Shown here: in pieces, positions 38,395 to 48,049 of the stretch
Layout: every line of letters begins with the position of its first letter
How positions within the stretch are numbered: the stretch's first letter is position 1
From: Rhodospirillaceae bacterium
GTDB lineage: Bacteria > Pseudomonadota > Gammaproteobacteria > Steroidobacterales > Rariloculaceae
Assembly: GCA_002718345.1 (NCBI GenBank)
Contig: PBDA01000014.1
Location: forward strand, 1 to 64,000
Direction: 5' to 3'
DNA length: 64,000 nt
Notes under the pieces: generated by a model
Told to the model about the DNA's origin: nothing
What the model saw: the letters and a program-made list of their open reading frames with translations, nothing else
Databases searched by the model: none
Program-made: the position numbers and the translations under genes

Positions 38395-39003
38395 ATGACC
38401 AAATCAGATAATCACAATAACAGTTACCTTTGGAGCTTGATTCTGGCAGCCGGTGACTCAAGTCGACTAAAGTCTCCTAAGCAATTTTTGAGATACCAGG
38501 GTCGAAGTTTAATTGCACATGCAGTAAATACTGCAGAACTTGTGACACCTGATAGAGTACTTGTTGTTCTTGGAGCACATGCATTAAGAATACAGAAACT
38601 ACTTCAAAGTCAGCACCCAAATGCCTGCACAATCACTAATTCAGAATGGAAAAAAGGGATGAGCAGCTCTCTTTCAATAGGACTTTCCTCATTACCTGAA
38701 TGCGCAAAGGCAGCATTAATTTTAGTCTCTGATCAACCTTATGTAAGCATTAAATCCCTAAACCGTCTTGTTCAAAAATGGAGCCAATGCCCGTCACATA
38801 TAGCCGCAGCTTATTATGAAAATAGGCTTGGTGTGCCTGTAATTTTACCTAGAACATTTTGGAGTAAAGCACAAACAATTGAAGGCGATATTGGTGCCCG
38901 AAAATTGATTAGAGACAGTATCAAACCGATTAGTGCCGTACCCATGCAAGAAGCTTCTTTCGATATTGACACAAAAGAAGACGCGGAAAACTTAAAAAAC
39001 TAG
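38395..39003 (+). CDS. MobA/MocA-like nucleotidyltransferase (molybdenum cofactor cytidylyltransferase type)
   Basis: SLILAAGDSSRLKSPKQFLRYQGRSLIAHAVNTA; ALILVSDQPYVS; FDIDTKEDAENL. Confidence 0.85.
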   Translation: MTKSDNHNNSYLWSLILAAGDSSRLKSPKQFLRYQGRSLIAHAVNTAELVTPDRVLVVLGAHALRIQKLLQSQHPNACTITNSEWKKGMSSSLSIGLSSLPECAKAALILVSDQPYVSIKSLNRLVQKWSQCPSHIAAAYYENRLGVPVILPRTFWSKAQTIEGDIGARKLIRDSIKPISAVPMQEASFDIDTKEDAENLKN

Positions 39004-39056
39004 ACTTTTGCCAGCTGTTGACTGTGATAAAAGGTAAATTCTCTGCTTTCAGGTTC

Positions 39057-39491
39057 CTATGTATTACCGGTTTGACAATTAATCCAACTAGAATTTCCGT
39101 TAAGATAATACTCTTTCTTCCATATAGGAAGGCGATGCTTTAATTCATCAATGATATAACGACACCCCTCAAAAGCCGGGCCACGATGCATTGCGCTTAC
39201 TCCCACCCAAACTGCGCAATCGCCAATCTGAAGATGGCCAATACGATGAAAACTTCTAGCTGCTATAAGCTCAAACTTTTCAATTGCTTCAACAAGAATT
39301 TTTTCACCTTCACTAGTGGCAACTGCTGTATGTGCTTCATATTCTAAAGAAATAACAACTTTACTATCATTAAGGTTACGGACCCAACCTTCAAAAGATG
39401 CGTAGGCACCAGCAGATTCATCTCTCAATTCTTGGTTTAATGAGGTGATACTCATAGGTTCGCTAGCAATTTTAAAAACAGGACTACTCAC
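39057..39491 (-). CDS. moaE: Molybdopterin synthase catalytic subunit MoaE
   Basis: GAYASFEGWVRNLNDSKVVISLEYEAH; RIGHLQIGDCAVWVGVSAMHRGPAFEGCRYIIDELKHRLPIWKKEYY. Confidence 0.93.
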   Translation of the reverse strand: MSSPVFKIASEPMSITSLNQELRDESAGAYASFEGWVRNLNDSKVVISLEYEAHTAVATSEGEKILVEAIEKFELIAARSFHRIGHLQIGDCAVWVGVSAMHRGPAFEGCRYIIDELKHRLPIWKKEYYLNGNSSWINCQTGNT

Positions 39492-39505
39492 GAATCTATG
39501 AACTT

Positions 39506-39748
39506 CTAGCCACCAGCAACCGGTGGAAAAAATAAAACTTCGTCCCCTTCAGAAATAACAGAATCCCAACCAGCGAGTTCATCATTGATAGCTACTTTAC
39601 AATTCATCACAGGGTCAGAAAAATTATGAAGAATCGCAACCTCAGCATAAAATTCTCTAGCAGTTTCTACGCTGGTAGATAGAACTTCAGCTTCTATACC
39701 TGCCTGTTCCCGAAAGACGGCAAAATATTTTGCAGTGACTTGAATCAT
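39506..39748 (-). CDS. moaD: Molybdopterin synthase sulfur carrier subunit MoaD
   Basis: IQVTAKYFAVFREQAGIEAE...ISEGDEVLFFPPVAGG with C-terminal GG. Confidence 0.92.
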   Translation of the reverse strand: MIQVTAKYFAVFREQAGIEAEVLSTSVETAREFYAEVAILHNFSDPVMNCKVAINDELAGWDSVISEGDEVLFFPPVAGG

Positions 39749-40221
39749 AGTTTCTCTAATTCTAAAAAATCTGTCTTTCCTCCAGTCTTAGATACCAAGA
39801 CGACCTTTTGAATCTGTATTTCATGAGATAATGATTTGCACATATCATAAACGGTTAATGCTGCTACTGAAGCTCCTGTTAATGCTTCCATCTCAACGCC
39901 AGTCTTATGAGTTGCTCTCACAGAACATAGAACTTCAAGTTCTTTTTTAGCGTTCCATTCTATTTTTATAGAACAGTCTTCAATAGGAATAGGATGACAA
40001 AAAGGAATTAGATGGTGAGTTTTTTTTGCCGCCAAAACCCCCGCAACTATGGCGGTATCAATTACAGGGCCTTTCTTTGTTAACAAAGGGTCTTTATCGG
40101 CCTCTATCAAATCCTCAGGAAAAATAATGACTGCTCGAGCGCAAGCGGTTCTATGAGTCGTTTCTTTTTTGCCTACATCAACCATCGTGGGATGGTTAGA
40201 CTTGTCTACATGGCTAAGCAT
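39745..40221 (-). CDS. moaC: Cyclic pyranopterin monophosphate synthase MoaC
   Basis: PTMVDVGKKETTHRTACARA; AKKTHHLIPFCHPIPI; HKTGVEMEALTGASVAALTVYDMCKS. Confidence 0.95.
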   Translation of the reverse strand: MLSHVDKSNHPTMVDVGKKETTHRTACARAVIIFPEDLIEADKDPLLTKKGPVIDTAIVAGVLAAKKTHHLIPFCHPIPIEDCSIKIEWNAKKELEVLCSVRATHKTGVEMEALTGASVAALTVYDMCKSLSHEIQIQKVVLVSKTGGKTDFLELEKL

Positions 40222-41271
40222 TTAGCCACCCATCCTGTACATTTCCACTCTTGAATTTTCAGTTTTTCGAATCTCGTTGTTTTCTCTTCTCTGTTCACTA
40301 TAACGATCTTTCCTGTTTCTCCATATACCCTGTAAGAAACCAATTAGGTCTGAATCACTAGCTCCTGCTCTTAGCTGCTCTCTTATGGAAATGCCATCCT
40401 TAGCAAACAAGCATGTGTAAATAGTACCGTCGGCCGATATTCTCGCGCGATGGCAATCACCACAAAATGGCTCACTAACGGAAGAAATAAATCCAACTTC
40501 ACCTTTACCATCCTCAAAAATATAGCGATTGGCAACCTCACCTAGATAATTTGGCTCTACAGGCTTTAATGGCCACCGCGCCGATATCTGTTCAACGAGA
40601 GAAGCAGAGGATACGACTTCATCTAGGCGCCAACCGTTAAGTGTTCCAACATCCATGTATTCAATGAAACGTACGATAGTGTCAGAGCCACGAAACTGAT
40701 CTATCAAGTCTAGTACTGTATGATCATTCTTACCCTTTTGTATTACAACATTTATCTTAATCGGAGTAAGACCCACACTTTGAGCAGCTTCTATTCCTTG
40801 CAAAACACGAGATACCTCCCCTTTTCTTCCGCTCATTTCACTAAATACCGACTCATCAAGACTATCCAAACTTATAGTAATTCTTTTAAGTCCAGCTTTC
40901 TTTAGGTCCTTTGCATGGGACGCCAGCAAACTACCATTAGATGTTAAAGCGAGATCAAGCCCTGGCAAATCACTTAATGAGCTTACTATCTCCACAATAT
41001 CTTTTCGCAGCAACGGCTCCCCACCAGTTATCCGTACCTTGGCAACTCCTAACTGTATAAATAAACTAGCAATTCGCTTAATTTCCCCAGCAGTTAACCA
41101 ATGTTTTCTTGATAAAAACTTGTATGACTCACCATAAATCTCTGCTGGCATGCAATAAGGGCATCGATAATTGCAACGATCAATTACAGAAATGCGTAGA
41201 TCATGAAGTGGCCTACCAAAAGCATCTTTAACATCCACAGGCGCTGCTAATTGAGTTATGTTTTTGCTCAT
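40222..41271 (-). CDS. moaA: GTP 3',8-cyclase MoaA (radical SAM)
   Basis: DAFGRPLHDLRISVIDRCNYRCPYCMP; VRITGGEPLLRKDI; EPFCGDCHRARISADGTIYTCLF; ATG at 41271 preferred. Confidence 0.92.
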   Translation of the reverse strand: MSKNITQLAAPVDVKDAFGRPLHDLRISVIDRCNYRCPYCMPAEIYGESYKFLSRKHWLTAGEIKRIASLFIQLGVAKVRITGGEPLLRKDIVEIVSSLSDLPGLDLALTSNGSLLASHAKDLKKAGLKRITISLDSLDESVFSEMSGRKGEVSRVLQGIEAAQSVGLTPIKINVVIQKGKNDHTVLDLIDQFRGSDTIVRFIEYMDVGTLNGWRLDEVVSSASLVEQISARWPLKPVEPNYLGEVANRYIFEDGKGEVGFISSVSEPFCGDCHRARISADGTIYTCLFAKDGISIREQLRAGASDSDLIGFLQGIWRNRKDRYSEQRRENNEIRKTENSRVEMYRMGG

Positions 41272-41384
41272 GATGAATATACTACCTGATCCAGCTAAGA
41301 GGGTTTCAGATCTTGGGCATATTGTTCCGCCAAAAAGACAAATTTTCTTGATTCCTTGATCTCTGATCAGAGACACTTGAACTA

Positions 41385-42158
41385 ATGATCCCAGACAGTG
41401 CAATCAATTTTTTTCACGAGAACCAAAATCTGTTGTGGTTAATCACACTGATCTTGGATCTCTCCATGACGTTGTTACTTTACCGGCTTTTTGGGCGTAT
41501 CGGTCTGACCGCAGCAATCGTTCTCGCAATACTGCTCGCCAACCTTCAAGGGCCTAAGCTGACTCAGATTATGGGAATGGAGACCAGCTTGGGAGTGATA
41601 TTTTATTCAACAATCTTCTTTGCTACTGATTTACTTGGAGAAAAACATGGACGCGTAGCAGCCAGTAAGGCCGTCCTTCTTGGTTTTTCTGTAAGTGTTA
41701 TTGTCGTAGTAATGATGAGCATGAGCCTGCTTTACCTTCCTTCTACGCGTCCAGAATCAGTAGTGCTATCTGGCGAAATTCACCAAGCATTCTCTAGTAT
41801 TTTAGATTTTACACCAAGGTTCGTTTTCGGCTCGCTTCTAGCATATCTTATAAGCCAAAGTTTCGATGTATGGTGTTTCCACCAATTAAAACGATGGACA
41901 AAAGGTAAACATTTATGGATCCGTAATAACATATCAACAATAACATCTCAGGCCCTCGACACTATCCTTTATGCGGTTATTGTCTGGTGGGGAATTTTTG
42001 ATTTAATCACCGCCTTTAAACTTGCTTTAGCAAAGTATGTTTTCAAGGTATTTATTGCAGCCTTTGATACCCCATTTATTTATTGGGCAAGAGGCTGGGA
42101 AGTACCGGATATTGCGATCAAAGAGGAGGTGCAAACAATAACTGCGAAAAAACCGTAA
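41385..42158 (+). CDS. VUT/YhhQ-family queuosine precursor transporter
   Basis: FYSTIFFATDLLGEKHGRVAASKAVLLGF; FVFGSLLAYLISQSFDVWCFHQLKRWTKGKHLWIRNNISTITSQALDTILY. Confidence 0.88.
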   Translation: MIPDSAINFFHENQNLLWLITLILDLSMTLLLYRLFGRIGLTAAIVLAILLANLQGPKLTQIMGMETSLGVIFYSTIFFATDLLGEKHGRVAASKAVLLGFSVSVIVVVMMSMSLLYLPSTRPESVVLSGEIHQAFSSILDFTPRFVFGSLLAYLISQSFDVWCFHQLKRWTKGKHLWIRNNISTITSQALDTILYAVIVWWGIFDLITAFKLALAKYVFKVFIAAFDTPFIYWARGWEVPDIAIKEEVQTITAKKP

Positions 42159-42178
42159 TTTCAATTTAAAAAATATAT

Positions 42179-43879
42179 CTAGCTTTTCTTTGTTGATTGA
42201 GTTATCGCTTGTCGCTCAATTTTTGCCCACGAATCTCTGAGTGTGACTGTACGATTAAAAACAGTTTGCTCCGAAGCTTCTGAGTCAATCATGAAATACC
42301 CTTGACGCTCAAACTGAAACCTCTCATCAGGCTTAGCATTTTCCAATGAGGGCTCAAGCATTGAATTTTTCAGGATTTCAAGGGAATCAGGGTTTATATA
42401 TTGTTTAAAATCTCCATCCCCTTTATCAGGATTTGGGGCCACGAAAAGTCTATCGTACAAATGTAAATCTCGACAAATAGCATGTCTTGCAGAAACCCAG
42501 TGAATTGTACCTTTAACCTTTCTTTGTCCTTGCTCAGTACCACTTTGCGTCGCAGAATCATAAGTACAATGTAACTGAACAACTTTGCCAGACTTATCTT
42601 TAATTACACTTTCACACTTAATGATATATCCATAACGTAACCGCACCTCCACACCAGGACTTAATCTTCGAAACTTACGTGGCGGATCTTCTCTGAAATC
42701 ATCACTTTCAATATAGAGCTCTTTGCAAAAAGGAATCTGTCGAGTACCTAATTCTGGGCGGTTTGGATGATTAGATGCATCTAACCACTCTTCTTTGTCT
42801 TCAGGATAATTCTCAATGATTACCTTAAGGGGCCTCAGAACAGCAAAACGCCTAGGAGCTATTTCATTCAACTCCTCTCTTAGACAATTTTCTAGGGAAC
42901 CAAGCTCAATTGTATTATCTTTTTTTGTGACCCCAACTCGACCAATAAAATCTTTAATAGATGCAGCAGTATAACCACGCCTTCTTATACCAGAGAGAGT
43001 TGGCATCCTTGGATCATTCCACCCCTCGACATACCCTTCATCAACCAACTGGGATAATTTGCGCTTGCTCATAACTGTAAACATCAAGTTCAAACGAGAA
43101 AACTCTATTTGACGTGGTTTATTTGCAACAGGAAGATTTTCTAAAAACCACTCATACAAAGGACGATGATCTTCAAATTCAAGGGTACACAAAGAATGAG
43201 TCGTACCTTCTAGTGCATCGGAAAGAGTGTGCGCAAAATCATACATTGGATAAATACACCATTTATCACCTGTTCTCTGATGAGACACTTTTCTAATACG
43301 ATATAAAGTAGGATCACGCAGATTAATATTTGGAGATGTCATATCGATTTTGGCGCGCAGAACATGCTCACCTTCCTCAAATACACCACTAGCCATTTCT
43401 GCAAATAGCGCTAAATTTTCCTCAGTGGAACGATCTCGATAAGGACTATTCTTACCTGGGTCCTTTAGCGTACCGCGAAGCAACCGAATTTCTTCAGAGC
43501 TCAGACTATCAACATAGGCTTTTCCCTCCCGGATAAGGTGTATCGCTAGATCATATAGTTTTGAAAAATAGTCGGATGCATAGGAAAGGCGTCCATCCCA
43601 ACTATAACCAAGCCACCTCAAATCCTCTTTTATTGCCTCGACATACTCAATGTCCTCTTTCTCCGGATTAGTATCATCAAACCTCAGATAGCATTGCCCA
43701 GCAAACTCATTCGCAATTTCGAAGTCAAGACATATAGCTTTAGCGTGCCCAATATGCAGATATCCATTTGGCTCTGGTGGAAATCGTGTTTGTACCCTGC
43801 CATCATTTTTTCCAGCAGCAGTATCAGCTTCGATAATCTGCCGAACAAAGTCTTTACTAATTTTTTCCTCAATATCCAT
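42179..43879 (-). CDS. glnS: Glutaminyl-tRNA synthetase
   Basis: [85 protein letters not shown]. Confidence 0.97.
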   Translation of the reverse strand: MDIEEKISKDFVRQIIEADTAAGKNDGRVQTRFPPEPNGYLHIGHAKAICLDFEIANEFAGQCYLRFDDTNPEKEDIEYVEAIKEDLRWLGYSWDGRLSYASDYFSKLYDLAIHLIREGKAYVDSLSSEEIRLLRGTLKDPGKNSPYRDRSTEENLALFAEMASGVFEEGEHVLRAKIDMTSPNINLRDPTLYRIRKVSHQRTGDKWCIYPMYDFAHTLSDALEGTTHSLCTLEFEDHRPLYEWFLENLPVANKPRQIEFSRLNLMFTVMSKRKLSQLVDEGYVEGWNDPRMPTLSGIRRRGYTAASIKDFIGRVGVTKKDNTIELGSLENCLREELNEIAPRRFAVLRPLKVIIENYPEDKEEWLDASNHPNRPELGTRQIPFCKELYIESDDFREDPPRKFRRLSPGVEVRLRYGYIIKCESVIKDKSGKVVQLHCTYDSATQSGTEQGQRKVKGTIHWVSARHAICRDLHLYDRLFVAPNPDKGDGDFKQYINPDSLEILKNSMLEPSLENAKPDERFQFERQGYFMIDSEASEQTVFNRTVTLRDSWAKIERQAITQSTKKS

Positions 43880-44013
43880 ATACGTAATTGTCTGTCATGC
43901 GGACCCTTCTACACAATTATGTTCGATAAAAAGCTGCGTATTTTTTCTTTTCTTAGCGTTAATCATAAATATTAGACAGATCAGACAAACTTACCACCTT
44001 TCTAGAAATACAA

Positions 44014-45129
44014 TTGAATGGCAGAATGAGAGCCATGCGTCGAAGAAATTTTCTATATGGTGGTTTAGGAGCTCTTGCTGCCTGCAGTCAAACAGAGGAA
44101 TCATCTTCCTCCGCAGAGTCATTAGAACGGGTTAGGTGGCGCATGGTAACTTCATGGCCACCTAACTTTCCAGGTCATGGAACATCAGCTAATCGCCTAG
44201 CGCAGCGTCTTGAAGAGTTATCAGGCGGAAGAATACAAGTGGATGTATTTGCAGGCGGCGAATTAGTACCTGCATTGGAAGTGCTTAATGTGGTTTCTCA
44301 GGGTGATATAGAACTAGGTCACTCCGCACCAATCTATTGGCGGGGACAAATACCTGCTGCCCAACTATTTGGAAGTATCCCATTTGGCATGCTGCCAAAT
44401 GAATTCAATGCCTGGCTTTATTTTGGCGGAGGTCTGGAACTTTGGCAGGAAGCTTATGAGAATCTTGGTGTCATTCCTTTTCCAGCAGGAAACACTGGCT
44501 CACAAATGGGTGGGTGGTTTAATCGCGAAATAAAATCTGTTGAAAACCTCAACGGCCTGAAGATGCGTATCCCAGGTCTTGGCGGGGAAGTTATGCAAAG
44601 AGCGGGAGTGCTACCAGTCAATATTCCACTCTCAGAAATTTACACTGCTTTGCAGACAGGGACTATTGATGCAACAGAATGGGTTGGGCCGTATAACGAT
44701 CTAGCAGCTGGTCTATATGAAGCTGCTGAGTATTATTATTACCCCGGCTGGCAAGAACCCTCAGGGGCTCTGGAATGCCTTGTATCCATACAAGCTTACG
44801 AAAGGTTGCCTGAAGATCTAAAAACCATTGTTCGTACCGCATGTATTGCTGAAAATGATTACATCCTTTCTGAATTCAACGCACGTAACCAGAGAGCATT
44901 GAGAACATTAGTTGAGGAGCATGGCGTTCAACTCAGGCGGTTTCCCGATGAAGTGCTTGAAGTCCTTCGTGATATCAGTCTTGAAGTTATGGAGGAATTA
45001 GCAACTCAAGATGAAATGAGTGGCAAAGTCTATGAATCCTATAAAGCTTTTGCACTTGAGATAGGCGCATGGCTAAGAATTACTGAAGACTCAATCACAG
45101 ATATTCGTAGCAGCCTGCCACAAAACTAA
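44014..45129 (+). CDS. TRAP transporter substrate-binding protein (DctP family), Tat/lipoprotein-like leader
   Basis: RRRNFLYGGLGALAACSQ; SWPPNFPGHGTSANRLAQRLEELSGGRIQVDVFAGGELVPALEVLNVVSQGDIELGHS; GPYNDLAAGLYEAAEYYYYPGWQEP. Confidence 0.92.
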   Translation: MNGRMRAMRRRNFLYGGLGALAACSQTEESSSSAESLERVRWRMVTSWPPNFPGHGTSANRLAQRLEELSGGRIQVDVFAGGELVPALEVLNVVSQGDIELGHSAPIYWRGQIPAAQLFGSIPFGMLPNEFNAWLYFGGGLELWQEAYENLGVIPFPAGNTGSQMGGWFNREIKSVENLNGLKMRIPGLGGEVMQRAGVLPVNIPLSEIYTALQTGTIDATEWVGPYNDLAAGLYEAAEYYYYPGWQEPSGALECLVSIQAYERLPEDLKTIVRTACIAENDYILSEFNARNQRALRTLVEEHGVQLRRFPDEVLEVLRDISLEVMEELATQDEMSGKVYESYKAFALEIGAWLRITEDSITDIRSSLPQN

Positions 45130-45140
45130 TTTTAATTAAT

Positions 45141-45183
45141 TTAGCGTATTTTAGCGTATTTTAGCGTATTTTAGCGTATTTTA
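45141..45183. repeat. 10-bp tandem repeat (TTAGCGTATT x4, plus partial)
   Basis: TTAGCGTATTTTAGCGTATTTTAGCGTATTTTAGCGTATTTTA read directly after the dctP-like stop codon. Confidence 0.95.
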
Positions 45184-45222
45184 AATGATTTTTTAAGCTA
45201 TTTGAACTAAATCTAGTAAATC

Positions 45223-46614
45223 TCAATAAAATATCCCGCGTGAGCTATCTATCTGCTGCCTACTTAAAGTCACGCTCCCTTCTATATTTTTCAAAAACTG
45301 CCTGAGCCAGGCATACGAAATCACACCAAATAATAGATGAGATATCGTATTCGCCCAAAAAATTCCACTTATACCAACTAGGACTGAAAGACCCCATGCT
45401 AAGGGCAGGTAAAAAACGAAGAACTTTAGAAACGTCAATACAGCCGCAGGCATTGGGCGGGCAAGTGAATTAAAAACGGCGACTGCAATCATCATTATAC
45501 CGAATGCTGTATAGCTGAGCGGAACAATCCGAAGGTATGCAACCACAACATCAACAACCAAAGGATTATCATCAAAAAAGGTCGCAATTGGTCTGGCAGT
45601 AGCAAATAATATTATTGTCATCAGTAGGCCATAGAAAATAAAAAAGTTAACTGAAGAGTTGACCGCGACTTGCACTCTGTTTAATTTCCCCGAGCCATAG
45701 TTTTGCCCTACAAATGGACCCACAGATGACTGCAATGCAAATATTGCTATAAATACAACCGACTCTATTCTTGAGGCTACGCCAAACCCAGCAACAGCTC
45801 CTGGTCCAAAACTTGCAACCAAAGCTGTAATAACCCCCATGGTTACAGGAACAAGCAAATTCGTAGCAGTTACCGGCACGCTAATGTGAAGAAGCTTCTT
45901 CCATGAATCCCACAAACCAGAAAAACACAGGAACCCAGGCAAAATTAATTTTTCACGCTTGGATAAAACAAAGATTGCTGCAACAAACGTAACGCTATTT
46001 GCAACTACTGTAGCGATAGCCGCTCCCTGTAATTCGAGCCGCGGAAACCCTAACAATCCAAATATCAATAAGGGGTCTAAAATAATGTTAAGCACGGCTG
46101 ATAGGGTCAAGATGATGGCGGGCACTAAAGCATCGCCTGTCGCTCTGATAGCAAAATTCCCTATCATCGGCAAAATCAGAAAAATACTTCCTAGGTAATA
46201 GATCTCTATGTAGTCTGTTATGAATGGAATTGTTCGTTCATCAGCGCCTAATGCCTCAAAAACTGGCCGAATTGTTGCTAAGCCAATAATAGAAATTAGC
46301 AAACCAAATATTACCCCTAAAAATAAGGCATGAGTTGTAATCCTTTGGACTGATTTTCTTTCTCCCATTCCAAGTAATCGCGCAACCAAACTAGACGTGC
46401 CGATACCAATCCCTAATCCAACAGAAATCATCGAGAAGGTTATCGGAAAGGTAAAACTCATGGCAGCCAGAGGGAGTGTTCCTAACTGACCGACAAAATA
46501 TGTATCAGCAATGCTATAGGAGTTTAAAGCTACGAACCCTATAGCCATTGGTACAGCCAGCGCTCTTAGCCGTAGACCAACAGAACCTTCAGTTAATCGT
46601 GGCAAAGAAGACAT
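45223..46614 (-). CDS. MATE-family efflux transporter
   Basis: SYSIADTYFVGQLGTLPLAAMSFTFPI; LGIGIGTSSLVARLLG; VGPFVGQNYGSGKLNRV. Confidence 0.92.
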   Translation of the reverse strand: MSSLPRLTEGSVGLRLRALAVPMAIGFVALNSYSIADTYFVGQLGTLPLAAMSFTFPITFSMISVGLGIGIGTSSLVARLLGMGERKSVQRITTHALFLGVIFGLLISIIGLATIRPVFEALGADERTIPFITDYIEIYYLGSIFLILPMIGNFAIRATGDALVPAIILTLSAVLNIILDPLLIFGLLGFPRLELQGAAIATVVANSVTFVAAIFVLSKREKLILPGFLCFSGLWDSWKKLLHISVPVTATNLLVPVTMGVITALVASFGPGAVAGFGVASRIESVVFIAIFALQSSVGPFVGQNYGSGKLNRVQVAVNSSVNFFIFYGLLMTIILFATARPIATFFDDNPLVVDVVVAYLRIVPLSYTAFGIMMIAVAVFNSLARPMPAAVLTFLKFFVFYLPLAWGLSVLVGISGIFWANTISHLLFGVISYAWLRQFLKNIEGSVTLSRQQIDSSRGIFY

Positions 46615-46675
46615 TACAAAAAAGTAATCGCAACAATATTGAGCTGCTCAAAAATTTATTCTTTTCTTTTAATAA

Positions 46676-47398
46676 TTAATAAATCTGATCAAGTTGATAA
46701 ACAAAACTTCGACAAGCAGGCCGATTCCTCTCATTCTGATCCTCAGACCAACCTTTATAGTTAGATAACATTAATGCATCAAGTGTTGGCGCAAGAAAAA
46801 TCCGATCTGTTAGTTCAATAAAATGTGGATCCTGTACCCTCCCACTCGAATCAACCTGGAAGCACACCACTGCACGACCCTCTTTAGCTTCGCGAATAGC
46901 TATACGCGGATACCTTGGTGTAGCTAAAACTTCTGGAATCAGTGGCTCGGTCATGTATATAGGTTCGCCAGATGGGCTTATTAGCGCCTTAGAAGCAATT
47001 TCAGGTTCAGCCTCAGAGCACCACCAACCTCCAATAAGTGGGGAAGCTTCCCACCCACCGCCAAGAGCTGTTCGTGATAAATCCGCATTATAAGTACGCT
47101 GCATACGCGAGTCTGTAAAACTTAACCAAACCTCATCTATTTGCCAACGGGATAAAGGCATCCATGGCTGCTGTGTATTCTGCCTTGGCCTTGCAATACG
47201 AGTTGAACCATCTGGTCCAAAGTTAAGAATTACTCTCTCATCCCCAGCTGCAGGATCACCATATAAGATACAGTTCCAAACACCCAGATGATTAATAAGC
47301 TCGGGTTCCAATATTGGCTGTGCTCCCCGGCTCTGTGTCTGGCCAAAAGAAAAAGGCGCAATCCACAACAGAAGCAAATACAAACATAAAGGTCTCAA
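46676..47398 (-). CDS. Secreted protein with TonB C-terminal-like domain
   Basis: Signal peptide; ATPRYPRIAIREAKEGRAVVCFQVDSSGRVQDPHFIE...FLAPTLDALMLSNYKGW. Confidence 0.65.
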   Translation of the reverse strand: MRPLCLYLLLLWIAPFSFGQTQSRGAQPILEPELINHLGVWNCILYGDPAAGDERVILNFGPDGSTRIARPRQNTQQPWMPLSRWQIDEVWLSFTDSRMQRTYNADLSRTALGGGWEASPLIGGWWCSEAEPEIASKALISPSGEPIYMTEPLIPEVLATPRYPRIAIREAKEGRAVVCFQVDSSGRVQDPHFIELTDRIFLAPTLDALMLSNYKGWSEDQNERNRPACRSFVYQLDQIY

Positions 47399-47406
47399 TG
47401 AAGGTG

Positions 47407-47970
47407 CTATTGGTGGTCCTCCATAATAACCCGAGGACGCAGACCTCGTTCGTTAATCATTCCCCTCAGCTGTATAACCTGCCTTGCATCTGAGTTAATC
47501 CCTGCTGCAACAGCAAGGTCTGATTCTGCTTCAGATAGCCTCCCCAACAAGTAATAAGCGTAAGCCCGATTGTTGTATGCTCGCCAGTTCCTTTCTTCCA
47601 ATCTTATAGATTCAGTGCAGTAATCTATCGCAATGATTGGTTCACCACGGGCAGCATGGGCTGCACAAAGGTTAGATTGAGCAGCTGCTCGATCATCTAA
47701 ACTAGGCTGATACCTGGTCAGACCAAGCTGGGTAAGGCGAATACCTTCATCATATTGGCCCATACGAATAGAAAATGCTCCAGCAGAAAGAAATTCATTG
47801 CCCCTACCAATAATGGTGCGATTATTCCCTTGTATTTGCCCCCAAAGCGCGCTTGTGGCAAGACAGCCTATTAGACTGAACAGTATTATACGGCCCATTT
47901 CAGTCTCCTTAATTACATTTAGTATAGCACTGACCAAATAAGCGAAAAAAACCCTAAAGATTGAAAGCAA
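47407..47970 (-). CDS. TPR-repeat secreted protein
   Basis: FSIRMGQYDEGIRLTQLGLTRYQPSLDDRAAAQSNLCAAHAARGEPIIAIDYCTESIRLEERNWRAYNNRAYAYYLLGRLSEAESDL. Confidence 0.78.
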   Translation of the reverse strand: MLSIFRVFFAYLVSAILNVIKETEMGRIILFSLIGCLATSALWGQIQGNNRTIIGRGNEFLSAGAFSIRMGQYDEGIRLTQLGLTRYQPSLDDRAAAQSNLCAAHAARGEPIIAIDYCTESIRLEERNWRAYNNRAYAYYLLGRLSEAESDLAVAAGINSDARQVIQLRGMINERGLRPRVIMEDHQ

Positions 47971-48049
47971 CGCTGAAAATCAATAACTTAAAGTAATGGA
48001 GACCAATTAAAATGGATATTAGAACTTATTTATATATTGGATATACAAA

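Noticed and set aside
41272-41403. Upstream extension of moaA
   Set aside because: Overlaps the divergent VUT transporter start; ATG at 41271 leads directly into the conserved MoaA N-terminus.
45141-45183. Tandem repeat as a CRISPR or intrinsic terminator
   Set aside because: 10-bp units without spacers are not CRISPR, and no GC-rich hairpin is formed.
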